A DNA stretch of 44,525 nucleotides from 12-FULL-44-12b sp964364225 (GCA_964364225.1 CAYIKP010000006.1:1-44525); one strand, 5' to 3'; positions 21,289 to 30,983 are shown, counted from the first letter of the stretch. Numbers and translations: made by a program. The notes: generated by a model not told the origin, from the sequence alone.

Positions 21289-22875
21289 GTGAAAACGACA
21301 ATACTAAAACAAATAGAGAACTGGCTACAAGAAACCATAGGGGAAACAGGGGTAGTTTCTTTTAATGAAAATTTATTAAATGGAGATGTTTCTACAAATG
21401 TAGGAATTAAAAATAGAAACGCCCCAGAATTACTTGAGAAGTTAAATAATAATAAACAGGGTTTCATTTCAGAAATTACAATTGCTGGACCGGGGTTTAT
21501 TAATTTCACATTGAGCGATAGCCTTTTAATTTCTAGTAAAAATTTTTCTGTACAAAAAACTCCGCCAGCTGGCGGAGAAAAGGTAATTATTGAATATACA
21601 GACCCAAACCCGTTTAAAGATTTTCATGTTGGCCATTTGATGAGTAATTCAATTGGTGAAGCCATTGCGGGCTTAGTTGAGGCAGACGGAGCAGAAGTAA
21701 AAAGAGCCTGTTATCAGGGCGATGTTGGAATGCATGTAGCCAAAGCCCTATGGAAAAATGATTACGCTCTTGGCGCAAAGGCTTATGAAGAAGATGAAGT
21801 AGCCAAAGCGGAAATACAGGAGATAAATAAAAAAATTTATGATAAATCCGATTCGGATATAAATTCGCAGTATGAAGAAGGTAAAAAGAAGTCGTTAGAG
21901 AGTTTTGAAAAAATGTACAAAAAGCTCGGAACGAATTTTGATTATTTCTTTTTTGAATCGGAGTCAGGCCCAAAGGGTTTAGAAATTGTAAGAGAAAATA
22001 TTCCGAACGTTTTTCAAGAAAGTGATGGGGCAGTGATATACAAGGGGGAAGAGAGGGACAAAAAACTCCATACTCGTGTATTTATAAATAAGGACGGGCT
22101 ACCTACGTACGAAGCAAAAGAGCTTGGTTTGGCGCCTATCAAAAAAGCAAAATACGACTACACGAAATCAATCGTTATCACGGGAAACGAAGTCAACGAT
22201 TATTTCAAAGTGCTTCTTTCTGCAATGAGCGAGATTTTTCCAGAATTAGCAGAGAAAACTCACCACATTGGACACGGAATGATGCGTTTACCTAGTGGGA
22301 AAATATCTTCACGAACTGGTGGGGCACCGACAGCTGAATCTTTGATAAATACAGTAAAAGAAGAAGCCCAGAAAATCATAGAAAAATCAGGTAGGTCTGC
22401 AGATAATGAACTTGCTGAAAAAGTAGCCATCGGCGCAATAAAATTTTCAATTCTTCGTCAACATCCCGGAAAAGATATTATTTTTGACATTAATAAATCT
22501 ATTTCTTTTGAGGGAGATTCAGGGCCGTATCTTATGTATACACATGCGCGTGCAAACTCTTTAATTGAGAAAGGTCGCGAAGGTGGCACTGAACCAGTTG
22601 AAGTATCAGAATTGTTTGGTGCAAAAAGTTTGATGCGACTACTCATACGCTTCGACCACATTGTTGCACGCTCGGCACAGGAATATTCACCAAATTATCT
22701 CGTTGAATATTTACTAGAGATTTGTGGAGCGTTTAATTCTTGGTATGCCGTTGAGCAGATGATCACGGAAGACAAAGAAGCATCGGCACAAAAACTATTT
22801 ATAGTTAAGTCTTTTAAAACGATTTTAGCTAAAGGGTTGGCTATTTTAGCTATCGCAGCGCCAGAAAGGATGTGA
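21289..22875 (+). CDS. argS: Arginyl-tRNA synthetase
   Basis: 528 residues. It charges tRNA-Arg with arginine. The N-terminal Add-1-type domain (1-100) is followed by the class I catalytic core with DFHVGHL (His113, His116), the arginine-specific DVGMHVAKALW region, the GISS-type stand-in for KMSKS (LPSGKISSRTGG), and the C-terminal DALR helical domain ending in KGLAILAIAAPERM. Slightly short for the family (550-580). GTG start, leaderless. Ends in TGA, showing TGA is a stop here. Confidence 0.95.
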   Translation: MKTTILKQIENWLQETIGETGVVSFNENLLNGDVSTNVGIKNRNAPELLEKLNNNKQGFISEITIAGPGFINFTLSDSLLISSKNFSVQKTPPAGGEKVIIEYTDPNPFKDFHVGHLMSNSIGEAIAGLVEADGAEVKRACYQGDVGMHVAKALWKNDYALGAKAYEEDEVAKAEIQEINKKIYDKSDSDINSQYEEGKKKSLESFEKMYKKLGTNFDYFFFESESGPKGLEIVRENIPNVFQESDGAVIYKGEERDKKLHTRVFINKDGLPTYEAKELGLAPIKKAKYDYTKSIVITGNEVNDYFKVLLSAMSEIFPELAEKTHHIGHGMMRLPSGKISSRTGGAPTAESLINTVKEEAQKIIEKSGRSADNELAEKVAIGAIKFSILRQHPGKDIIFDINKSISFEGDSGPYLMYTHARANSLIEKGREGGTEPVEVSELFGAKSLMRLLIRFDHIVARSAQEYSPNYLVEYLLEICGAFNSWYAVEQMITEDKEASAQKLFIVKSFKTILAKGLAILAIAAPERM

Positions 22876-22881
22876 TAGATT
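22876..22881 (+). promoter_or_regulatory. -10 box TAGATT of ileS
   Basis: Begins immediately after the argS stop and ends 7 nt before the ileS ATG. Confidence 0.45.
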
Positions 22882-22887
22882 ATAGGA

Positions 22888-25800
22888 ATGGAAGACAAGG
22901 TGAGAGAAGATAAATCTCTCCTTAAAGAGCCTCTGCCACAAGCAGAGGAAAAAATACTCTCTTTTTGGAAGGAAATAGACCTCTTAAATCAGATAGAAAA
23001 TAAGAAAAAACCTAAAAAATTATTTGCTAAGAGCAAAGAGTTTATTTTTTATGAAGGACCGCCAACAGCAAACGGGCGCCCCGGTATTCACCACCTACTT
23101 GCGCGCGCATTCAAGGATGTTGTTTTGAGATACAAAACAATGCAAGGTTTTCATGTGCGACGTCGTGGCGGTTGGGATACCCATGGGCTTCCAGTAGAGC
23201 TTCAAGTGGAAAAAGAATTAGGTTTGAAATCAAAAAAAGAAATTGAAACTTATGGCATTGCGCCCTTTAATGAAAAATGTCAGGAAAGTGTGTGGACATA
23301 TGTAGAGGAATGGGAGCGTTTTACAGATCGCATAGGATATATGTTGGATCAAAAGAATGCCTATGTGACATACAAGCCAGAATATATTGAGTCTGTTTGG
23401 AACATCATTTCAAAAGTTGCAGACCAAAATCTTTTATATAAAGACTATAAAGTGGTGCCATGGTGCCCACGCTGTGGGACGGCTCTATCTAGCCACGAAT
23501 TGGCACAAGGCTATCAGGATGATAAAGATTTATCCGTTTATATAAAGTTTCCTGTTGTGGGTGAGCCAAATACATTTTTTGTTGCTTGGACTACAACCCC
23601 TTGGACATTAGCCGGACACGTTGCACTGGCTGTCGGAGAAAATATTTCTTATGTGAAAGTTAAACAAGGAGAAGAATTTTTTATTTTAGCTGAAACTAGA
23701 ACAAGTATTTTACCGGAAGGATTTGAAGTAGTTGAAAAAACACTCGGAAAAGATTTGATTGGTAAAAAATATTTACCACCATTTGATTATTTAGAAAAAA
23801 ATATCCCCGATTCCGAAAAACATAAACTCCCAAAAGCATTTCAAGTATACGAGGCAGATTTTGTTAATACTGAAGACGGAACGGGAATTGTGCACACAGC
23901 AGTTATGTATGGCCAAGATGATTTTGTTTTTGGTACAAAAATAGGTTTACCAAAATATCACTTAGTGGATGAAGCGGGATATTTTATAAAGGGTACAGGT
24001 TTTTTAGAAGGAAGATTTGTAAAAGAAGTTAATGAGAATGGAAAACCAACTTTAGCGGTGGATATCATTGAAGATTTAAAGAAAAGAAATCTATTTTTTA
24101 AACAAGAAAATATTACCCACTCGTACCCACATTGTTGGAGATGTCAGACTCCTCTTATTTATTACGCAAGAGACTCTTGGTATATCGCAATGAGTAAACT
24201 CCGCGAGAAGTTAATTTCTGAAAATAAAAAAATAAATTGGGAACCGGAATATATAAAGGACGGAAGATTTGGAGAGTGGCTTTCTGATGTAAAAGATTGG
24301 GCAATATCCCGGGAGAGGTATTGGGGAACTCCACTACCTATTTGGGAGTCTTCTAATGGTGAAAGAATCTTTATTGACTCTGTTGAAACACTCAAAAAAT
24401 ACACCAAAAAATCAGGCAATAAATATTTTGTGATGCGTCACGGGGGAACTGAAGGGAATAAGAAACAAATTGTTAGCTATAAAAATGAAGCAAACGATCA
24501 CTTGACCGAGGAGGGCAAAAAACAAACTGAAAAAAATGCAGAACAATTATTAAACGAAAAAATAGATTTAATAATCACATCTCCGTTTACCCGTGCTCTT
24601 GAAACAGCTGAAATAACTAGGAAAACACTCGGTTTATTGGAAAATCAGCTTATTACTGATCAGAGATTGGCCGAAATAAATCCGGGGGATTTTGATGGTA
24701 AAAATTGGAATGAATACCATAATTTTATTTATGAATCTGGGCCAGATTGGTTTGAAAAGAAAATATCAAACGGCGAAGCCCTTAAAGATGTTAAATGGAG
24801 ATTGGCCAACTTCTTATACGAGATAGAAGAAAAACACAAAAACAAAAAAATTATTTTTATTACACACGGTGGGCCGGCTTGGTTATTGTTTGTAAACGCA
24901 GGATTATATGAACCAAGAAATAAAAATTACCAAATTCCAAACGATAATGTTTTTGTAAAAGATTTTAAAATATTTAAAAATGCAGAGGTAAGAGAACTAC
25001 CATTTATTCCAGTGCCTCATGATAAAAACTTTGAATTAGATTTACATAAACCGTTTATAGACGAAGTAGTTTTAGAAAAGGATGGTAAAGAATTTAGAAG
25101 AGTAAAAGAAGTAATGGATGTATGGCTTGATTCTGGAGCAATGCCATTTGCACAAGACCACTATCCATTTGAAAATAAAAAACTTATTGAAAAAGGGGGT
25201 TTTCCAGCCGACTATATATGTGAAGCTATTGATCAGACTCGCGGGTGGTTTTACACACTGCATGCAATTGGAAATTTAATGGGAATGGGACACGCATTTA
25301 AAAATGTAATTTGTTTGGGGCATATTTTGGATAAAGATGGTAAAAAAATGTCTAAATCAGCCGGCAATGTTGTTGACCCTTGGATTGCTATGAATGAATT
25401 TGGCGCAGATCCAATTCGAATGTGGATGTTTTCTGTGAAAGAACCGGGAGAGTCCAAAAATTTTGATGGAGATTCTGTAAAAGAAATATCTAGAAAAGTT
25501 TTTACCCTTCTCACAAATATTTACACTTTCTATGAAACTTATGGGGATGGGGTGCTGGCCTCCAATTCATCAAAAAATATTTTGGATAGATGGATAATTG
25601 TACGTCTCAACGAAACAAATGAAATAGTTGTAAAAGGAATGGATCAATACAGGATTGTTGAACCAGCTAGAGCAATTAGAGACTTTATTGGAGATTTTTC
25701 TCAATGGTATATCCGTCGTTCTCGGGAAAGATTTAAGGATGGAGATAAGAGTGCCTCAGCCACAACTGCTTTTGTTTTGCAGAACTTGGCTAAAATTATG

Positions 25801-26364
25801 GCTCCATTTAGCCCTTTTTATGCAGAAATGCTTTGGAATAACGTTAAAGGAGAAAATGAGGCGGTTAGCGTTCATTTAATGGATTGGCCAAAGATTTCAA
25901 AAATAGACAGAAAGCTGATTTCGCAAATGAGTAGTGTTCGTGAATTAGTTTCTAAGGCATTGGAACTTCGTTCTCGTGCAAATATAAAAATACGCCAACC
26001 TTTAAAAGAATTACGAATAAAGAATAATAAATTAGGAAAAGATTTTTTTGAAATTATAAAAGAAGAGTTAAATGTTAAAGAGATTGTTTTTGATGAAAAA
26101 ATTTCAGAAGAATTAATATTAGACACAAATATTACTCCCGAATTAAAAATAGAAGGTGAAATGCGAGAACTAGTAAGAGCAATTCAAGAAAAAAGAAAAG
26201 AACTTGGTCTTACACCAAAAGATTTTGTAAAAGTTATTGTAAAAAATGATCCAGAAAAAAATAAAGACATTAACAGTTTTTCTTCAATAATAAAAAAACA
26301 AGGAAATATAAAAGAAATTATTTTTGAAGATGGGGAATGGGGGGTTGATGTTATGCGTGTATAG
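22888..26364 (+). CDS. ileS: Isoleucyl-tRNA synthetase with an inserted histidine-phosphatase domain
   Basis: 1158 residues. Normal IleS parts are all present: PGIHH (65-69) as the HIGH motif, the CP1 editing domain with TTPWTLAG and GTGIVHTAVMYGQDD, the zinc-like CPRC and CWRC pairs, KMSKS (820-824) and the anticodon-binding C-terminus. Between the RYWGTPLPIW region and LHKPFIDE..RVKEVMDVWLDSG about 195 extra residues (roughly 512-705) form a phosphoglycerate-mutase/histidine-phosphatase domain. It keeps the full catalytic set: RHG (Arg517, His518), a SPFTRALETAE loop, EINPGDFDG and the second His660 in ITHGG. It is in frame and uninterrupted, so the fusion is real unless misassembled. Function of the phosphatase is unknown; tRNA or aminoacyl-adenylate quality control, or metabolite-dependent regulation, are guesses. 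Confidence 0.93.
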   Translation: MEDKVREDKSLLKEPLPQAEEKILSFWKEIDLLNQIENKKKPKKLFAKSKEFIFYEGPPTANGRPGIHHLLARAFKDVVLRYKTMQGFHVRRRGGWDTHGLPVELQVEKELGLKSKKEIETYGIAPFNEKCQESVWTYVEEWERFTDRIGYMLDQKNAYVTYKPEYIESVWNIISKVADQNLLYKDYKVVPWCPRCGTALSSHELAQGYQDDKDLSVYIKFPVVGEPNTFFVAWTTTPWTLAGHVALAVGENISYVKVKQGEEFFILAETRTSILPEGFEVVEKTLGKDLIGKKYLPPFDYLEKNIPDSEKHKLPKAFQVYEADFVNTEDGTGIVHTAVMYGQDDFVFGTKIGLPKYHLVDEAGYFIKGTGFLEGRFVKEVNENGKPTLAVDIIEDLKKRNLFFKQENITHSYPHCWRCQTPLIYYARDSWYIAMSKLREKLISENKKINWEPEYIKDGRFGEWLSDVKDWAISRERYWGTPLPIWESSNGERIFIDSVETLKKYTKKSGNKYFVMRHGGTEGNKKQIVSYKNEANDHLTEEGKKQTEKNAEQLLNEKIDLIITSPFTRALETAEITRKTLGLLENQLITDQRLAEINPGDFDGKNWNEYHNFIYESGPDWFEKKISNGEALKDVKWRLANFLYEIEEKHKNKKIIFITHGGPAWLLFVNAGLYEPRNKNYQIPNDNVFVKDFKIFKNAEVRELPFIPVPHDKNFELDLHKPFIDEVVLEKDGKEFRRVKEVMDVWLDSGAMPFAQDHYPFENKKLIEKGGFPADYICEAIDQTRGWFYTLHAIGNLMGMGHAFKNVICLGHILDKDGKKMSKSAGNVVDPWIAMNEFGADPIRMWMFSVKEPGESKNFDGDSVKEISRKVFTLLTNIYTFYETYGDGVLASNSSKNILDRWIIVRLNETNEIVVKGMDQYRIVEPARAIRDFIGDFSQWYIRRSRERFKDGDKSASATTAFVLQNLAKIMAPFSPFYAEMLWNNVKGENEAVSVHLMDWPKISKIDRKLISQMSSVRELVSKALELRSRANIKIRQPLKELRIKNNKLGKDFFEIIKEELNVKEIVFDEKISEELILDTNITPELKIEGEMRELVRAIQEKRKELGLTPKDFVKVIVKNDPEKNKDINSFSSIIKKQGNIKEIIFEDGEWGVDVMRV

Positions 26365-26366
26365 CT

Positions 26367-26948
26367 ATGCACAAGATTTATACATCTCAAGGTTTAGTAC
26401 TTAGCTCGAGGGGAGTGGGAGAGAAAAATATACTAGTAACTATTTTTTCAAGAGGCCTAGGTATTGTGAATGCCAAAGCAATTTCTGCGCGTATGGCAAA
26501 AGGTAAATTAAAGGGACACATTGTGCCTTACTCGCTTGGAACCTACACATTTGTTAGGGGAAAAGAGGGGTGGCGTCTTATTCAAGCAAATGCAGAATTC
26601 AATACATTAAACTCGCTTACTTCTTTAAATAAAAAAAAGATTTTCATCAGGACAATAAAATTAGTCCAAAAAATGTCTGGTTTTGAGCCAGAAGTAAAAC
26701 TTTTTGATTGTCTAATTTCCGCTTTTGATGCTCTTGTTGTGGTTGACGAGTATCTTCTTAAAACTTTTGAAGCCGTATTGGTAGCACGTGTGTTGTTTTT
26801 TTTAGGGTATATGTCTTTTTCAGAACTTCCTGAAAGCTTAAATAATTTTGATAATTTTAGTGATACAACACTAATTGAATTGAAGCACCACCTGAAAGAC
26901 CTCGTGATACGCATAAATGAAGGCTTACAAGAAAGCCAACTTTCCTAA
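26367..26948 (+). CDS. recO: DNA repair protein RecO
   Basis: 193 residues. The N-terminal OB-fold (IYTSQGLVLSSRGVGEKNILVTIFSRGLGIVNAKAISAR) and a helical region are recognisable. RecO anneals SSB-coated single strands and helps RecR load RecA; ssb and recA are also in this window. It is shorter than typical RecO (about 240) and lacks the four-cysteine zinc finger, retaining a single Cys. The start lies 2 nt after the ileS stop, so translation is probably coupled. Confidence 0.85.
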   Translation: MHKIYTSQGLVLSSRGVGEKNILVTIFSRGLGIVNAKAISARMAKGKLKGHIVPYSLGTYTFVRGKEGWRLIQANAEFNTLNSLTSLNKKKIFIRTIKLVQKMSGFEPEVKLFDCLISAFDALVVVDEYLLKTFEAVLVARVLFFLGYMSFSELPESLNNFDNFSDTTLIELKHHLKDLVIRINEGLQESQLS

Positions 26949-26969
26949 GGCACCAAAGTAAGTGTGCGG

Positions 26970-26975
26970 TATAAT
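26970..26975 (+). promoter_or_regulatory. -10 box TATAAT of the surface-protein gene
   Basis: Ends 7 nt before the ATG at 26982 and is followed by no Shine-Dalgarno. Confidence 0.6.
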
Positions 26976-26981
26976 TAATGA

Positions 26982-28880
26982 ATGCAAAATAAAAAACCAG
27001 ACCGCTTAGGGCGTCTGGAGGAAGCTTTGTACTCTAGAAATGAGGCGCGTTTACCTAAAGGAGAGCGGGTTCACTTAACCTCTAATTTTGATGACCCAGA
27101 ATTGGCTAGAGGTTTAGCAGATGATGTGCCTCTGGCAGATCTTGTTTCAAGAGAGCGCGAACATCCACATAGGAAGATTTTTGAAAAAGTTTTTCTTTTT
27201 GCTCTAGTTTTTGCTGTTTTTACGGCGGGATTTGCTGGATACAAGTTTTTCTTAGGTGGCCCATCTGTAACAGAAAAAAATATAAATATAACGATAGGGG
27301 GGCCATCTATTGTTTCAGCGGCGACACCTATCACTTTGGATATCAGAGTTGAAAATCGTAATGCTCGTTCTATAGAAAATGCCGTTTTGAAAATTGGCTA
27401 TCCGAAAAATTCTAGAAGCATAGAAGATAAAAATAAAGCACTTGATACCGAGACGATGAAGATTGATTCTCTTGGCTCGGGTGATTCAATAGGAAAACAG
27501 GTTACTTTTTTAATCTACGGACAAAAGGATGACATAGAGGTTTTGACAGCACGACTTGAGTATCAAGTGCCCGGCTCAAAAGCAACATTTATAAAAGAAG
27601 AAGTGTTTAATTTGGCTATTGGTACGGCGCCGGCGATTCTAGATGCCTCAATACCAAGACTTCTTGTTTCTAAGCAACCATTTGATGTTGTGGTTTCGGT
27701 AAAATCTAATTCCACAGAAACCATAAATGATTTAGTTTTAACCGCAGAATATCCCTTTGGATTTGTTTATAGTTCTTCAGACATTAAGCCATTTACAGAC
27801 GATAACGTCTGGCATTTAGGAGATATGCCTGCCGGTGGTTCAAAAAACGTCCGTATTTCTGGCACCTTAGAAGCAGAAAACAATGAAGAGCGCACTTTTA
27901 AATTTTCATTAGCAGTTGGTGGCGGGGTTTTTAATAACTCTCAAAGCCAGATTGCTTCAATATTAAATACCGTCTCTGTTTCTAGGCCATTTTTATCGCT
28001 CACTGTTGGGGTGCCCGGTGGACAAGTTAGTACACAAGCAGGGGACAGGATTCCTATTGAAATAACATTTACTAATAATCTATCTTCAAAACTTAATAAC
28101 GGTGTTATTAAAGCAAGTATTTCTGGAGTTTTTGATCAAAACAATATCATTACCCAACAGGGTGGGTTTTATAACTCAAAAGATCAGTCAATAATTTGGC
28201 AACAGTCTGGAAACCCAGATTTAGCAGAGGTTACTCCAGGGGATACAGGGAAAGTGCACTTTACTTTGACCGTTCCAAAGCTTTTGCCTACTGATTTAAA
28301 AAATCAGGGACTAACTGTGAAAGTTTTGATGACGGCAGATGAAATAAATGGAACTGATACCAATAAAATAACAAGTGACGCTAGTACATCTTTTAAGTTT
28401 AAAGCTAATCCGAATGCTTTTGCGTATGCCACGAGATCTGAATCAGTATTTAAACAAATAGGAACTATTCCGCCAAGAATAAATAAAGAAACAAGCTATT
28501 CTGTAAATATTTCTGCAAATACAACTTTTGCAAACATAGAGAATGCAAGTATGACCGCCACTATTCCACCAAATGTTTCTTGGAACAATATTGTTTCCCC
28601 GGGAAATGAAAAAATAAGATTTGATAGCAACACACGCATTTTGTCTAGGGATATAGGAACGGTGTCTTCTTCCGACAAGGGTAGAACAGCTATGATTCAA
28701 CTTACCATAACACCAAGCTCATCCCAGCTAGGATTTTCTCCACCACTTCTTTCAAGGATTAGTTTTTCTGGCACAGATTCTTCTTCGGGTGAGGCAATAA
28801 ACATTGATTTAGATGATGTCACAACGGAGCTTTCTCATGACGACGGTGCCTCAAATAACGCATCTGTAGTAGGGAAATAA
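26982..28880 (+). CDS. Large cell-surface protein with repeated Ig-like domains
   Basis: 632 residues. A polar cytoplasmic N-terminus of about 65 residues with SREREHPHRKIFEK is followed by one membrane helix (about 67-90) and some 540 extracellular residues. These are beta-rich and repetitive (TLDIRVENRNARSIENAVLKIGYP, FDVVVSVKSNSTETINDLVLTAEYP, PIEITFTNNLSSKLNNGVIKASI, YSVNISANTTFANIENASMTATIP), each like a DUF11-type/CARDB Ig-like unit. A structural envelope role is likely. Its start is set by the -10 box 7 nt upstream. Confidence 0.8.
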   Translation: MQNKKPDRLGRLEEALYSRNEARLPKGERVHLTSNFDDPELARGLADDVPLADLVSREREHPHRKIFEKVFLFALVFAVFTAGFAGYKFFLGGPSVTEKNINITIGGPSIVSAATPITLDIRVENRNARSIENAVLKIGYPKNSRSIEDKNKALDTETMKIDSLGSGDSIGKQVTFLIYGQKDDIEVLTARLEYQVPGSKATFIKEEVFNLAIGTAPAILDASIPRLLVSKQPFDVVVSVKSNSTETINDLVLTAEYPFGFVYSSSDIKPFTDDNVWHLGDMPAGGSKNVRISGTLEAENNEERTFKFSLAVGGGVFNNSQSQIASILNTVSVSRPFLSLTVGVPGGQVSTQAGDRIPIEITFTNNLSSKLNNGVIKASISGVFDQNNIITQQGGFYNSKDQSIIWQQSGNPDLAEVTPGDTGKVHFTLTVPKLLPTDLKNQGLTVKVLMTADEINGTDTNKITSDASTSFKFKANPNAFAYATRSESVFKQIGTIPPRINKETSYSVNISANTTFANIENASMTATIPPNVSWNNIVSPGNEKIRFDSNTRILSRDIGTVSSSDKGRTAMIQLTITPSSSQLGFSPPLLSRISFSGTDSSSGEAINIDLDDVTTELSHDDGASNNASVVGK

Positions 28881-28929
28881 AGTCATTCCGTAATTACTTC
28901 ATTTAAGTACTTAAAAGAGGTGATTATGT

Positions 28930-28935
28930 TAGGAT
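28930..28935 (+). promoter_or_regulatory. -10-like box TAGGAT of glyS
   Basis: Ends 7 nt before the ATG at 28942, same spacing as other leaderless genes here. Match to consensus is weaker (TAnnAT). Confidence 0.4.
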
Positions 28936-28941
28936 TATTTT

Positions 28942-30216
28942 ATGGAAAACAAACTAGAAGCCATAGTTTCTCTAGCCAAAAGACGGGGTTTTATATTTGC
29001 TGGCTCTGAAATATATGGTGGTTTGGCCGGCTCTTTTGATTATGGCCCTTTGGGGGTTTCTCTTAAGAACAACATTAAAAAACTCTGGTGGAAAATGTTT
29101 GTAGATAATCAGGATAGAATTTTTGGATTAGATGCGGCAATCATTATGAATCCGAAAGTGTGGGAGGCATCTGGGCATGTTTCAGGTTTTTCCGATCCGT
29201 TGGTTGATTGCGAAAAATGTCATCATAGATTTAGAGCCGATCAATTAGATAATCAAAAAACTTGCCCAGATTGTGGGGGGAAGCTCAGTTCTCCAAGTCA
29301 ATTTAATATGATGTTTAAAACTCAAGTTGGTGCAGGGGAGGACGCCCCCGTTTCGTTCCTACGCCCAGAAACAGCCCAGGGTATTTTTGTAAACTTTAAA
29401 AATATTATTGATTGTTTTCATCCAAAACTTCCTTTTGGAATAGCGCAAATTGGTAAAGCATTTAGAAACGAAATAGCACCTCGCGATTTTGTTTTTCGTC
29501 AGAGAGAGTTTGAACAAATGGAACTAGAATACTTTGTTCGTGAAAATGATTGGGAAAAATATTTTGAGAAATGGCAACTTGTAATGAGAGATTTTGCCGA
29601 AAGCATTGGAATTAAAGATGTTTATGAAAATAATAAAGAAGATATAGCCCACTACAGTAAAAAAACTATTGATTTTGAGTATGATTTTCCTTTTGGTAGG
29701 ACCGAATTGTGGGGCTTGGCATATCGTACGGATTTTGATTTACGTGCCCATTCTGTATCAAGTGGAGTTGATCTGGTATATCTAGATGAAGAAACAGGGG
29801 ATCGTTTTACACCGCACGTTATTGAACCTTCTCTCGGTGTAGACAGAACGCTTCTTGCGATACTTTTGTCCGCTTACACAGAAGATGATTTGGGAGGAGA
29901 AAAAAGAATTTATTTAAAACTTCCATCAGGAATTGCGCCAATTCGTGCAGCTGTTTTTCCACTTCTTAAAAATAAGCCAGAATTAGTGCAAAAGGCGAGA
30001 GAGGTTTATGAATCTTTGAAAACAGAACTTGGAAATATTGCTTGGGATGATAATGGAAATATAGGAAAGAGATATAGACGACAAGACGAAATTGGAACAC
30101 CAAGCTGTATAACAATTGACTTCGATACTTTAGAGGATGACACAGTGACAGTTCGCGATAGGGATACCGGAGAGCAAAGGAGAGCAAAAATTAGAGACCT
30201 TAAGACAATTATTTAA
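28942..30216 (+). CDS. glyS: Glycyl-tRNA synthetase, single-chain class II type
   Basis: 424 residues, the alpha-2 type (as in archaea and many bacteria) rather than GlyQ/GlyS. Evidence is the N-terminal KRRGFIFAGSEIYGGLAGSFDYGPLG, a zinc-ribbon-like CEKCHHRF...CPDCGG, motif 2 FRNEIAPRDFVFRQREFEQMELEYF, motif 3 PSLGVDRTLLAIL and an anticodon-binding domain ending in RDRDTGEQRRAKI. It joins glycine to tRNA-Gly in the cytoplasm. Somewhat shorter than the usual 450-460. Confidence 0.95.
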   Translation: MENKLEAIVSLAKRRGFIFAGSEIYGGLAGSFDYGPLGVSLKNNIKKLWWKMFVDNQDRIFGLDAAIIMNPKVWEASGHVSGFSDPLVDCEKCHHRFRADQLDNQKTCPDCGGKLSSPSQFNMMFKTQVGAGEDAPVSFLRPETAQGIFVNFKNIIDCFHPKLPFGIAQIGKAFRNEIAPRDFVFRQREFEQMELEYFVRENDWEKYFEKWQLVMRDFAESIGIKDVYENNKEDIAHYSKKTIDFEYDFPFGRTELWGLAYRTDFDLRAHSVSSGVDLVYLDEETGDRFTPHVIEPSLGVDRTLLAILLSAYTEDDLGGEKRIYLKLPSGIAPIRAAVFPLLKNKPELVQKAREVYESLKTELGNIAWDDNGNIGKRYRRQDEIGTPSCITIDFDTLEDDTVTVRDRDTGEQRRAKIRDLKTII

Positions 30217-30249
30217 TTCTTTATTGAACTTTTGAGTGGGCGAAAAAAG

Positions 30250-30285
30250 CAATACTGTGTAAAAGTGCACTTTTACACAGTATTG
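30250..30285. promoter_or_regulatory. 36-bp perfect palindrome, candidate operator
   Basis: CAATACTGTGTAAAAGTG (30250-30267) is followed directly by its exact reverse complement (30268-30285). The right end overlaps TTGACA of the next promoter by three bases. No T-run follows, so a role as glyS terminator is less likely than binding of a dimeric repressor or cruciform formation. Confidence 0.65.
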
Positions 30286-30311
30286 ACATAAATGATATTA
30301 TAGTATATAAA
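30283..30311 (+). promoter_or_regulatory. Promoter of the 30.4-kb membrane-protein cassette
   Basis: TTGACA (30283-30288) and TATAAA (30306-30311) are 17 nt apart; TATATA (30304-30309) is an alternative -10. The palindrome touches the -35. Confidence 0.65.
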
Positions 30312-30350
30312 AAATATAGATACGTTCCTATACACTCGAATGGAGACCGC

Positions 30351-30977
30351 GTGCACGAAAGAATGAGAGAAGGCCCGCAAGAGATTATCAAGGCCATCAA
30401 GGTGACAACCTCTGGATTCAGTAGCACTCTCCAGACCGCCCGTATGGTCGTTTTTCCTCTTTTGATGTCGATTCCCGCCCTCCTCATGTGGAGTATCTGT
30501 TACATGAGGGGGTGGCATTCTAATCCCGATGCAGATGGCCCGATCGTAAACGCTATCCTTCCGTGGATCGGTAGTGCTCACGTGTTTTTGGCCGGCTTCC
30601 TTTTTCTCCAGGAAGGGAAAGATATTAGGGGATTGAAGGATGCGGTGCGGAATAAGGACGTTCCGGGGAACAGGGAAAAATTTCTGCAAATCGCCGAGGA
30701 CAAGGTACCAGCACCGTTACGGTATATTCTTTTGGTCACCGGCAATATCGTCATTTTTTGGACGATTAGCCTGTACTACGGGAATTACTGGAGTGGTTTT
30801 TTCTCCGTTCTGTCTGTGGCATACGTTATCTCGCTTATTTGGGAGGTGATTGCAGATTTTGATGACCCCGTGAATGGTGTTTGGGTTGTCAAAGGCGTAC
30901 CGGAGGAGTGGATTAAGAGTGCTGGAATCAAGCGTCGGTTTTCTGACCGAGTGTTTGAGTTCTTATTTGGTGAGTAG
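30351..30977 (+). CDS. Four-helix membrane protein, cassette gene of unknown function
   Basis: 208 residues from GTG 30351, which follows a GGAG Shine-Dalgarno by 5 nt; ATG 30363 is an alternative. Hydrophobic helices lie at about 31-52, 65-84, 124-144 and 148-167, with a charged loop between the second and third. The C-terminus is soluble (GVWVVKGVPEEWIKSAGIKRRFSDRVFEFLFGE). No family recognised. Higher GC than its neighbours, with its own promoter, palindrome and terminator. Confidence 0.65.
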   Translation: MHERMREGPQEIIKAIKVTTSGFSSTLQTARMVVFPLLMSIPALLMWSICYMRGWHSNPDADGPIVNAILPWIGSAHVFLAGFLFLQEGKDIRGLKDAVRNKDVPGNREKFLQIAEDKVPAPLRYILLVTGNIVIFWTISLYYGNYWSGFFSVLSVAYVISLIWEVIADFDDPVNGVWVVKGVPEEWIKSAGIKRRFSDRVFEFLFGE

Positions 30978-30983
30978 TGTGTG

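Noticed and set aside
22888..26364. ileS and a phosphatase as two genes joined by a sequencing error
   Set aside because: The frame is open throughout, codon use is uniform, and IleS motifs resume cleanly after the insert; a single fused protein is the simpler reading.
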